Below are positions 7,969 to 15,212 of a stretch of DNA of 24,160 nt, piece after piece. Under the pieces are notes generated by a model. That model saw only the letters and a list, made by a program, of their open reading frames with translations. It was not told where the DNA came from and ran no database searches. The DNA is from Schleiferiaceae bacterium (GTDB taxonomy: Bacteria > Bacteroidota > Bacteroidia > Flavobacteriales > Schleiferiaceae): NCBI GenBank assembly GCA_022424815.1, contig JAKMGS010000011.1:1-24160 (forward strand), written 5' to 3'. The first letter of the stretch is position 1, and each line of letters opens with the position of its first letter. A program made the position numbers and the translations under genes.

Positions 7969-8571
7969 TTATAGTTCAAGCTCGGTGAGGTAGTCCCACG
8001 AGCTACGCCCTAAGTTAAAGAACAGATCTAAGGCACTCAAGTTGTTTTGAAAACCAATTTTTTCCTGAAATACCTGCGGATAAGGTGCATACTCCAAGGT
8101 GCTCGCCACTTTCGGACTAAGGTTGCGAAGGTCCAATCCACGCGCCTCGAGCTCAAACCGCTCCGACAATTCCCACTTCCTGTCCATATCCAACCAACGC
8201 TCAAAAAGCTCCAAGGTGCCTAAATTCAATTCCCACAGCGTAGTTCGTTTTTCCTGCAACAATGCCAAGACATCCGGAATCAATACTTCATAGAACGGGC
8301 TCTTGGCATAGGCGCTTTCCAGCGCTTTCAAGTGGTCTTTGATCCAATCTTCCTCATAGCTAATTAAGCTAAACTGGATCTCACGAATCTTGCGCTTGAC
8401 CGGAACATTAAGAATCTGCGTTCCGTTCGGCCCGGCAATCAACGCACGACTTCTATAAGATTGTTTCTGATAAAACTCATGACCTTCAAGGGTAATACTG
8501 TTCTGTTGGACATAATGCGCCATCCACTCAATAGGAGGGAAGTACGCGGTAGAAAGAACAGTGTCAGGCAT
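7969..8571 (-). CDS. WbqC-like family protein
   Basis: The 200-residue soluble protein resembles the WbqC-like family (PF08889), recognised by the start LSTAYFPPIEWMAHYVQQN, where family members have a Y-F/L-P-x-x-x-Y/W opening, then EGHEFYQKQSYRSRALI and an LNVPVKRK block with K/R-rich positions. WbqC was named from polysaccharide gene clusters and its biochemical role is not well established. In Bacteroidota it commonly sits right after lepB, as here: its start overlaps the lepB stop by 1 nt (TAATG), which implies co-translation. No signal peptide or membrane segment is visible, so it should be cytoplasmic. Confidence 0.8.
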   Translation of the reverse strand: MPDTVLSTAYFPPIEWMAHYVQQNSITLEGHEFYQKQSYRSRALIAGPNGTQILNVPVKRKIREIQFSLISYEEDWIKDHLKALESAYAKSPFYEVLIPDVLALLQEKRTTLWELNLGTLELFERWLDMDRKWELSERFELEARGLDLRNLSPKVASTLEYAPYPQVFQEKIGFQNNLSALDLFFNLGRSSWDYLTELEL

Positions 8572-10184
8572 TATGCTTTTTTACGTCGACGGAAGAATTG
8601 GACTACTTGATACAATAAAACTACGGCGATAAAATGCCATAAGTAACTAGTGCGTTCGCCCTCGCCGTTCACGGTGGTGAATACACGTTCTCCCCGTATT
8701 TTCTTAATTCCTTTACTGTGCTTGTCCCAACTCATCCAAATAAATACGGGTTTCCCTACAATATGATCATCAGGAACATAGCCCCATTGACGGCTATCCA
8801 ATGAATTATGACGATTATCACCCATCATCCAGTAGTAGTCCTTTTCGAAGGTGTAGGAATTCGCTGCAATACCGTCAATGAGTACTTCTCCGTCTTGTTT
8901 AATCTTCAAATCGTGACCTTCATAATCACCAATGATGCGTCTGTAACTGTTAAGATTTTTTGCAGTCAATTCGACAGTTATACCCTGCTGAGGAACATAA
9001 ATAGGACCAAAATTGTCCCAAGTATCATTGTATGGGCGCTCACCATGTCCCGTATCTGGATTTGGGAATAAGATTGCTTTCGCTTGATTAGAATTCCACG
9101 CACGTAAAACTTCGGGGAGAGAGTCATCTACAGGAGTTCCCGGACGCGGAGCATTAACAGGAATCACCTCGGTTACATTGTCTAAAGAGCGTATCGCATC
9201 AACATGTCTTACCTGCAAAAACATGATGTATTCGTTTTTGGTTTGTTGAATGACGTCTTGATCATCTGGATATTGACTCCATTCATCATTAGTCAAATAA
9301 TTGATGTCCAAATTATCTTTAAGCCATTTCTTAGAAAATCCACCCCCGTTAGTCTTTACGTAGTACAGGTACTGTGGATAGCTTCTGTCCGGGAACCTGA
9401 AGGCGTTTCCATTAATAAATACCGTGCGATCCACTATTTCTAAGCTATCACCTGGCGTACCAATACAACGTTTCACATAGTTCTCCTTTTTGTCAATTGC
9501 ACTATGTTGGGGGTCCGCAGGCCAATTAAATACCACTGGGTCTCCCGATTCTACAGGAGCGAAACTGGGTAAACGTAGATATGGAATTTGTGGCCATTCC
9601 GAATAAGAGTTGATGCCTGTGAATGGAATTTTGTTATGAATTAGTGGTGTACTAATAGGAGTCATTGGCACCCTTACACCATAATGCATTTTGGAAACAA
9701 ACAAAAAATCACCTACCATCAAACTCTTCTCCATTGAACTCGTAGGAATAGTATAAGCCTCAAACGTGGTAGAACGAATAACGGTCGCTACCACAACCGC
9801 GAAAAATATGCTATTCACACCTTCTCCTAAGTTCTTCTTGATAAAGGCATCATCGCGCCCCCAATATTTAAGGGTTTCTTTATAGTTCAAGTATCCCAAA
9901 TACAAACCAAAGGAAGCCATTACGGCCGCGGTTTGCCATGTCTTACGAAATTTAAACACATGTAAAAGTTCGTAAATCATGATAATGCCCATTACCACAC
10001 CTACAACTGGAATACAATACAGAAGCACCCAATATGTAGGGCGGTCAGCAATTTTTACCAAAACATAAGTGTTATACACTGGGATAAATGCCTCCCAAGC
10101 CTTACGGTTGGCAGCCACATAGAACTTCCAAGAAATGGCTCCGAACCATAATGCTTGGACAACGGTAAATATGATGAATTCCAT
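8571..10184 (-). CDS. lepB: Signal peptidase I, long Bacteroidota form
   Basis: The 537-residue protein removes signal peptides from exported proteins at the outer face of the inner membrane. Catalytic residues are readable: Ser150 in PTSSMEKSL (148-155 region) and Lys238 in YVKRCIGTPGD (236-246), followed by the conserved GDNRHNSLDSRQWG at 455-468. The N-terminus has several hydrophobic segments (about 1-20, 30-75, 85-100) before the last anchor at 122-138. It is much longer than the E. coli enzyme because of an insertion of roughly 190 residues between the Lys and GDNR boxes (about 260-445), and it ends with an extra hydrophobic segment at about 514-530 followed by RRRKK, a possible C-terminal anchor. 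It lies between dapB (54 nt gap) and the WbqC-like gene. Confidence 0.95.
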   Translation of the reverse strand: MEFIIFTVVQALWFGAISWKFYVAANRKAWEAFIPVYNTYVLVKIADRPTYWVLLYCIPVVGVVMGIIMIYELLHVFKFRKTWQTAAVMASFGLYLGYLNYKETLKYWGRDDAFIKKNLGEGVNSIFFAVVVATVIRSTTFEAYTIPTSSMEKSLMVGDFLFVSKMHYGVRVPMTPISTPLIHNKIPFTGINSYSEWPQIPYLRLPSFAPVESGDPVVFNWPADPQHSAIDKKENYVKRCIGTPGDSLEIVDRTVFINGNAFRFPDRSYPQYLYYVKTNGGGFSKKWLKDNLDINYLTNDEWSQYPDDQDVIQQTKNEYIMFLQVRHVDAIRSLDNVTEVIPVNAPRPGTPVDDSLPEVLRAWNSNQAKAILFPNPDTGHGERPYNDTWDNFGPIYVPQQGITVELTAKNLNSYRRIIGDYEGHDLKIKQDGEVLIDGIAANSYTFEKDYYWMMGDNRHNSLDSRQWGYVPDDHIVGKPVFIWMSWDKHSKGIKKIRGERVFTTVNGEGERTSYLWHFIAVVLLYQVVQFFRRRKKA

Positions 10185-10188
10185 AGGA

Positions 10189-10196
10189 CAAAAGTA
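10189..10196 (-). promoter_or_regulatory. Possible -7 box directly before lepB
   Basis: TACTTTTG on the minus strand matches TAnnTTTG exactly and ends 4 nt before the lepB ATG. If used, transcription would begin at or next to the start codon, giving a leaderless lepB mRNA. No -33 TTG is seen at the expected spacing, so this is tentative. Confidence 0.3.
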
Positions 10197-10238
10197 TTCG
10201 ATTAGACGGTACTGGGGTGTTAGGGTATTGTGAAAAGC

Positions 10239-10940
10239 TTAGAGGTTTAAAACGTCGCGCATACCAAAGCTTCCGGACTTTCCTGGCAGCCATTCGGCAG
10301 CCATAACTGCACCTAAGGCAAAGCCATCACGGCTCTTTGCTTCATGAGTAAAGGTGATGGTATCGATTTCGCTTGTGTAATGGACTTCGTGTGTTCCAAA
10401 GTAAGGGTCTATCCGTTCTGCGGTAATGCGCAATGCCTGATCATCCTCATCCATGGTCCAGCCTTTTAATTCTTTATAGGCTTGCAGTAGGCCTTCCGCA
10501 GCGGTAATGGCTGTACCGGAAGGTGCGTCTTTTTTACCCGTGTGGTGGATTTCGTGGATACCTGGCTTGAATTCAGGGTAGGAGTGCATCATAGCGGCTA
10601 GTTTCTCATTCATGATAAAGAATAGATTCACGCCAAGAGAAAAATTAGACGCATACAAGAAACCTACCTTATGTTGCTCTGCCAATGCATCCATTGAAGC
10701 TTTGTGCTCCAGCCAACCGGTGGTTCCACTGACCACAGGAATTCCATTCGTCAAGAGGGCAGTAATATTTTCTGCGGCCGCTTCTGGCTGGGTAAACTCA
10801 ATGGCCACATCGGCCCTTTTTAAAGCTTCCAGATCCATGGTGCCGCCGTCGTGAATATGCACGATGTGATGGCCTCGAGACTGGGCGATTCGTTCAATGG
10901 TTTTACCCATGCGTCCATATCCTATGATGGCAATGTTCAT
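10239..10940 (-). CDS. dapB: 4-hydroxy-tetrahydrodipicolinate reductase
   Basis: The 233-residue enzyme reduces the dihydrodipicolinate-stage intermediate with NAD(P)H in the diaminopimelate/lysine pathway, so it feeds both cell wall and protein synthesis. The nucleotide-binding loop is GYGRMG at 7-12, and the catalytic block is EIHHTGKKDAPSGTA at 130-144, with His132 and Lys136 matching the E. coli catalytic pair. It is shorter than the E. coli enzyme (about 273 residues) because the region between the first strand and the FTQPEA segment is trimmed, as is usual in Bacteroidota. Its start overlaps the stop of the DUF5683 gene by 4 nt (ATGA). Place in the parA-parB-DUF5683-dapB-lepB order matches a commonly seen Bacteroidota gene arrangement. 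Confidence 0.96.
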   Translation of the reverse strand: MNIAIIGYGRMGKTIERIAQSRGHHIVHIHDGGTMDLEALKRADVAIEFTQPEAAAENITALLTNGIPVVSGTTGWLEHKASMDALAEQHKVGFLYASNFSLGVNLFFIMNEKLAAMMHSYPEFKPGIHEIHHTGKKDAPSGTAITAAEGLLQAYKELKGWTMDEDDQALRITAERIDPYFGTHEVHYTSEIDTITFTHEAKSRDGFALGAVMAAEWLPGKSGSFGMRDVLNL

Positions 10941-11545
10941 GGCAGAGAAAGCGTAAGAGACAGGCCAGGAGCTTGGATGGCACTCTCGCTACCTGCAAAA
11001 TATTGTTTTTGAGTAAATTGCGGACTGATGCTTAAATCATCACTCACATCAAAATCGTGGAGGTGAGCATCAATATTTGCATCTAAAATCCCCAATAAAT
11101 AAATGCCTAATATCCCGAATAAAGTATATTCTCTTTGGGTGCGTAATTGCTCCATATAGCCCATGGCTTCTTGGGCGACACCGTTCACGGACGTTTGATA
11201 AAAGGGGGAGGGTATGCCGGTAATAAAAATTTCAGGAGCAGCACTTTCTAGCTCCGCTCTTGTAGTGTAGCTCGGGTTATCAATGATAAACTGCAATACA
11301 CTTTCGTAGGATTTGAATTGTGCATTGAGTTGGCCGTAATAATACGCCGTACCTCCTATACCTCCCCAGAATACGGGGGCTTTCCAATACTTTCCATTGT
11401 AAATCTGTCCTCCACCTGGAATGAGTGAAAGGGTAGTGGCCAGTTTGATATTGTGAAATTCATCTGCGGTATGTGTGGAATCAGCATGTTGGGCCTTTGC
11501 AGAAAGGCACGTAAACAACACTAATACACTCAATACACATCTCAT
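10937..11545 (-). CDS. DUF5683 family membrane protein
   Basis: The 202-residue protein has a signal peptide (cleavage near residue 19, AKAQ) and the DUF5683 hallmark LSLIPGGGQIYNGKYWKAPV at about 39-58, followed by a small-residue-rich hydrophobic segment (GGIGGTAYYYG) and a second hydrophobic segment FGILGIYLLGILDANIDAHL near 143-162. The family is typical of Bacteroidota and its function is not known. The P-G-x-G-Q-x-Y-N-x-x-Y-x-K motif resembles that in other small membrane proteins of unknown role. It overlaps both parB (4 nt) and dapB (4 nt), so it is tightly coupled to the segregation and lysine genes, which gives no direct clue to its job. Confidence 0.85.
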   Translation of the reverse strand: MRCVLSVLVLFTCLSAKAQHADSTHTADEFHNIKLATTLSLIPGGGQIYNGKYWKAPVFWGGIGGTAYYYGQLNAQFKSYESVLQFIIDNPSYTTRAELESAAPEIFITGIPSPFYQTSVNGVAQEAMGYMEQLRTQREYTLFGILGIYLLGILDANIDAHLHDFDVSDDLSISPQFTQKQYFAGSESAIQAPGLSLTLSLP

Positions 11546-12462
11546 GAGTTGAATTTCGAGATAATGCGCTGTAGATCGTTATCAGAATCAAAGTCAATTT
11601 GAATACGTCCCTTACCATTTGGTTTCACTTGAATGTTCACCTTAGTTTGGAAGTATTGACTCAATTCCTTTCCTAATTCCTTCATGCCTGGCTGAACGGG
11701 TGCATCTGGTACTTTCTCCTTTGGCTTTTTAATGGCCGCGGCAAGTGCCTCAGCTTGACGTACACTTAAACCGCCTTTGAGAATCTTCATATAAAGATCA
11801 ATCTGCGTTTCTTCAGACGGCAAGTTCAATAAGGCTCTGGCATGTCCCATGCTGAATACCAATGAGGTGGAACCTTCACTGTTCTCATCGAGGCTTTCGT
11901 TGCGGTTTATGTCGCGCAATTCAGCCTGTATGATGGCTGGAAGTTTGAGTAAGCGCAGAAAATTGGTAACAGTGGAGCGTCCTTTTCCCAACCGCTTAGC
12001 CACCTCTTCCTGGGTTAAGCCTAGTTCATCCATCATACGTTTGCAGGAATAGGCCATCTCGATAGGATCTAAATCCTCACGTTGAAGGTTTTCTACAATG
12101 GCCAACTCCAACATGTTGCGATCGTCAGCAAGACGGACATAAGCGGGAATCTCTTCCAAACCAGCGATTTGTGAAGCACGGAAGCGACGTTCCCCCGAAA
12201 TTAATTCGAACTTCATGCCATTCTTGCGAACGGTAATGGGCTGAATAATGCCGAGTTCACTAATGCTCTGTGCCAATTCCACTAAAGCATCATGATCAAA
12301 ATTCGATCGAGGCTGAAAGGGATTGGTAGTAATTGAATCTAAAGAGATCATCGCCACCTGACCTACGAGCTTCTCAGCGCCCTCATCAGTAACTTTGTTG
12401 ACCTTTGCAACCTCTTCACCCAAAATAGCCGATAGGCCTTTCCCCATTGCTCGTTTTGCCAT
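11542..12462 (-). CDS. parB: ParB chromosome partition protein
   Basis: The 306-residue protein has the ParB/Spo0J layout: a short ParA-interacting N-terminus (KRAMGKGLSAILGE at 3-16), the ParB N-domain with GIIQP at 71-75 and the CTP-binding GERRFRAS at 90-97, ENLQREDLDP at 124-133, and a helix-turn-helix at about 150-175 (QEEVAKRLGKGRSTVTNFLR). The C-terminal 60 residues form the dimerisation region. It loads at parS sites, slides on DNA as a CTP switch and works with ParA in origin segregation. Two nt separate it from the parA stop. I looked for a parS-like 16-mer (TGTTNCACGTGAAACA) and found none in this window, which is unexpected because parS often lies near parAB. Confidence 0.96.
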   Translation of the reverse strand: MAKRAMGKGLSAILGEEVAKVNKVTDEGAEKLVGQVAMISLDSITTNPFQPRSNFDHDALVELAQSISELGIIQPITVRKNGMKFELISGERRFRASQIAGLEEIPAYVRLADDRNMLELAIVENLQREDLDPIEMAYSCKRMMDELGLTQEEVAKRLGKGRSTVTNFLRLLKLPAIIQAELRDINRNESLDENSEGSTSLVFSMGHARALLNLPSEETQIDLYMKILKGGLSVRQAEALAAAIKKPKEKVPDAPVQPGMKELGKELSQYFQTKVNIQVKPNGKGRIQIDFDSDNDLQRIISKFNS

Positions 12463-12464
12463 AC

Positions 12465-13229
12465 TTATGCACTTTTTGCGAGTATCTCTTGTGCTAAAGT
12501 AAGGTAATTCTCAGCGCCCTTACTTCCAGCATCGTACTTTAAGATGTTTTCGCCATAACTAGGGGCTTCGGATAGTTTCACGTTGCGATGAATGACCGTT
12601 TCAAATACCAATCCTTCGAAATGATTTCGTACCTCTTCAGAAACTTGATTTGATAAACGCAATCTGCTATCAAACATCGTCAGTAAAAGCCCTTCAATAC
12701 CAAGTTGTTCATTATGTAGTTCTTGAACCTTTTTGATCGTGTTCAATAGCTTTCCTAAGCCTTCTAGTGCATAATACTCACATTGAATAGGCACCAAAAT
12801 GGAGTTTGCCGCGGTCAACGCATTTAGCGTGATAAGGCCAAGGGAAGGGGCACAGTCGATAATAATGTAATCATAATCACTCGCTACAGATTCTAATGCT
12901 TTCTTGAGGAAATATTCGCGTTTGGGTTGATCAATGATTTCGAGCTCGACAGCCACCAAATCTAGATGTGCCGGAATAACGCTGACATTTGGAGCATCTG
13001 TTGCCTGAACCAATTCTGCTGCCGACTTGGCACCTTCTATCAACTCATATGTGCCTTGTAATGCTTTATCAGGTTGAATTCCCAATCCACTTGTAGCGTT
13101 CGCTTGAGGATCGGCATCCACTAGTAAAACTCGTTTTTCAAGTGCCCCGAGGGCGGCACTTAAGTTTACCGCGGTGGTGGTTTTTCCAACGCCGCCTTTT
13201 TGATTCGCAATTGCGATTATATGTGACAT
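12465..13229 (-). CDS. parA: ParA chromosome partition ATPase
   Basis: The 254-residue protein has the deviant Walker A motif KGGVGKTTT at 11-19, typical of the ParA/MinD family, the switch region VDADPQANATSGLG near 40-53, and DYIIIDCAPSLGLITLNAL (Walker B, around 118-136). It is the chromosomal type: compact, with no N-terminal DNA-binding extension. It binds DNA nonspecifically in the ATP state and is stimulated by ParB. It is first of the parA-parB-DUF5683-dapB-lepB run and has a candidate promoter in the 80-nt gap after the ABC exporter gene. Confidence 0.96.
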   Translation of the reverse strand: MSHIIAIANQKGGVGKTTTAVNLSAALGALEKRVLLVDADPQANATSGLGIQPDKALQGTYELIEGAKSAAELVQATDAPNVSVIPAHLDLVAVELEIIDQPKREYFLKKALESVASDYDYIIIDCAPSLGLITLNALTAANSILVPIQCEYYALEGLGKLLNTIKKVQELHNEQLGIEGLLLTMFDSRLRLSNQVSEEVRNHFEGLVFETVIHRNVKLSEAPSYGENILKYDAGSKGAENYLTLAQEILAKSA

Positions 13230-13246
13230 AAAGATGTGCTTTCAGA

Positions 13247-13272
13247 AATGGTAAACTCAAAAGTAAACCATT
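13247..13272 (-). promoter_or_regulatory. Candidate parA promoter inside an inverted repeat
   Basis: On the minus strand TACTTTTG (13265-13258) fits the TAnnTTTG -7 consensus and lies about 30 nt before the parA ATG. It sits in the centre of a dyad, AATGGT-aa-AC and GT-aa-ACCATT (outer arms 13247-13252 and 13267-13272, broken by A-A mismatches), which could be an operator. No clear -33 TTG is present. Confidence 0.4.
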
Positions 13273-13309
13273 GCTTATCGAAATGCTAAAAAAGTAATGA
13301 ACACTCTCG

Positions 13310-15079
13310 TTAGGAACCCTCGAACTGTCCCTCTAGTTGCATCTTGATCAGATCCGAATAATGACCCTCTGCAACTTCAAGTTCCGCTGGAGTTCCTCTT
13401 TCGATGATTTCTCCTTGATCCAAACATATGATTTGTTGGCAATGCTTCACACTACTCACTCGGTGGGCAATGATGATGCCGCTAAGGTTTTCTGTAGCCT
13501 TTCTAAGGTTAGATAGAATCTGCTCTTCAGTTTCAGTATCTACCGCGCTTAAGCAATCGTCTAGAACAATGACTTTAGGAGACTTGATTAGGGCTCGCGC
13601 AATGCTTACTCGTTGCTTTTGTCCACCGCTTAGGGTAATACCTCGTTCGCCTACCTTGGTTTGGTATTGCTTATCAAAGCCCATGATATTATCATGCACC
13701 CCCGCAGCGTTCGCCGCATTTTTTACCGCATCCATTTCCATGGTGTCCATTCCGAAGGCTATGTTATTGGCAATGCTATCGCTGAAGAGGAAGGCTTCTT
13801 GAGGTACCCATCCTAGGTATGATTTTAGGGTGGGAAGGTCCCAATTTTTGATGTCCACACCGTCCACTAGAATGGTGCCTTCGGTAGGATCGTACTGGCG
13901 CACTATCAATGCAGCAATAGTACTCTTCCCCGCTCCAGTCTTACCCAGTACTCCAAGACTATTGCCCGGCACTATGGAAAAGGAAACATCTTTTAGCGCT
14001 GTAATGCCACTGTTGGGGTAGGTGAATGAAACGTTCTTGAATTCAATACGGCCTTCAAACGAGGAAGGCTTGTGCGTACCATTGGAGAATTGAGGTTGTT
14101 CTTTCAGGAATTCGTCCAAACGTTGCATGGAGGCATCGGCGCTTTGAACCAAGGAAGTTACCCAACCTATGGAGGCGATGGGCCAAGTCAACAAGTTCAC
14201 GTAATAAATGAACTCTGTGATATTACCAGCACTTACTTCGCCTTCAAAATATAATCTTCCCCCAACGTAGATAGTGATCAATGTACTGATGCCCACCATC
14301 AAGATCATTAAGGGCTGGAACGTAGCGTTTACGCGGAATAAGCGCTCGTTTACACTGCGGTATTCTATGGCTTGTGCTTTGAAATTCGCACTAAACCAAG
14401 GGCTTTTATGGTAGGCTTTAATAACTCGAGCTCCTGAGAATGATTCTTGAGCAAACGTGCTTAGTTCGCTTAATTGTTCTTGTACTTTGCGGGAACGGGT
14501 ATGGATTAAATTAGCTACACGATATACCAAAAAAGCCAGGAATGGCAAGGGAACTAAGGTCAATAAGGTGAGCTTAGGACTTACAGAAATCATGATGCTG
14601 ATCACCAAAATGATGGTAAAACCAGTATTCAGCGCGTACATGATAGCGGGACCTACATACATGCGAACCTTGCTCACATCCTCGGAAATTCTATTCATTA
14701 AATCTCCGGTGCTGTTGTTCTTATAGAATTTTTGAGTCAATCGCTGGTAATGCTCAAAGACTGTGTTTTTTAGATCAAACTCAATGTGACGCGACATCAC
14801 CACGATGGTTTGGCGCATGAAATACATAAAGATCCCTTGTAATACAGCGGCTCCAATGATGTACAGGCCGTACCTGACCAATTCTCCGCTCACATTGCCG
14901 TCTTGAGCCACTCCGTTGCGATAATTCTCAATAATCTTGGCAATAGCATCAAAGCTATTCCTAATGAATAGAGCAGGGAAGAGCTTGAAAATGACCGATA
15001 TGATTACAAAAAACGCACCTGCGATCAATAACCATTTATGTTTACCGAAATAGGGATTGAGTTTTTTTAATGCCTGCAT
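13310..15079 (-). CDS. ABC exporter half-transporter (permease fused to ATPase)
   Basis: The 589-residue protein has an N-terminal transmembrane domain (about 1-320, six predicted hydrophobic segments) fused to one nucleotide-binding domain (about 344-589), the type IV exporter layout. Visible motifs: Walker A GKTGAGKST (379-387), Q-loop VPQEAFLF (425-432), signature LSGGQ (483-487), Walker B VIVLDD (503-508) and switch His539. The residue after the Walker B Asp is Asp508 and not the usual catalytic Glu (LDDCLSAVD), as in E. coli MdlA and other heterodimer partners, so it may need a second, catalytically complete half. Substrate unknown: lipid, peptide or drug are all possible. It ends 80 nt before parA, and the sequence between contains a candidate promoter, so it may be a separate unit. 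Confidence 0.9.
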   Translation of the reverse strand: MQALKKLNPYFGKHKWLLIAGAFFVIISVIFKLFPALFIRNSFDAIAKIIENYRNGVAQDGNVSGELVRYGLYIIGAAVLQGIFMYFMRQTIVVMSRHIEFDLKNTVFEHYQRLTQKFYKNNSTGDLMNRISEDVSKVRMYVGPAIMYALNTGFTIILVISIMISVSPKLTLLTLVPLPFLAFLVYRVANLIHTRSRKVQEQLSELSTFAQESFSGARVIKAYHKSPWFSANFKAQAIEYRSVNERLFRVNATFQPLMILMVGISTLITIYVGGRLYFEGEVSAGNITEFIYYVNLLTWPIASIGWVTSLVQSADASMQRLDEFLKEQPQFSNGTHKPSSFEGRIEFKNVSFTYPNSGITALKDVSFSIVPGNSLGVLGKTGAGKSTIAALIVRQYDPTEGTILVDGVDIKNWDLPTLKSYLGWVPQEAFLFSDSIANNIAFGMDTMEMDAVKNAANAAGVHDNIMGFDKQYQTKVGERGITLSGGQKQRVSIARALIKSPKVIVLDDCLSAVDTETEEQILSNLRKATENLSGIIIAHRVSSVKHCQQIICLDQGEIIERGTPAELEVAEGHYSDLIKMQLEGQFEGS

Positions 15080-15104
15080 GGTGCGAGTTGCCTACTTGAG
15101 GATG

Positions 15105-15112
15105 TATATTTG
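15105..15112 (+). promoter_or_regulatory. Candidate nusB promoter -7 box
   Basis: TATATTTG matches TAnnTTTG exactly on the plus strand, about 100 nt before the nusB ATG. A TTG occurs 14 nt upstream (15088-15090), shorter than the usual 19 nt, so support is moderate. Confidence 0.35.
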
Positions 15113-15146
15113 CCGCAGTAAAAACAGTCCTTTACATGCGGAGCCA

Positions 15147-15154
15147 CAAAAATA
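15147..15154 (-). promoter_or_regulatory. Candidate ABC-exporter promoter -7 box
   Basis: TATTTTTG on the minus strand fits TAnnTTTG, about 67 nt before the exporter ATG. It lies downstream of the plus-strand candidate at 15105, so the two transcripts would overlap in their leaders. No -33 element is clear. Confidence 0.3.
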
Positions 15155-15212
15155 ACACCTCTTTGATGAAGTCGTTCATTCTGAACCCGCATACCTGCAT
15201 TTATATATTCTA

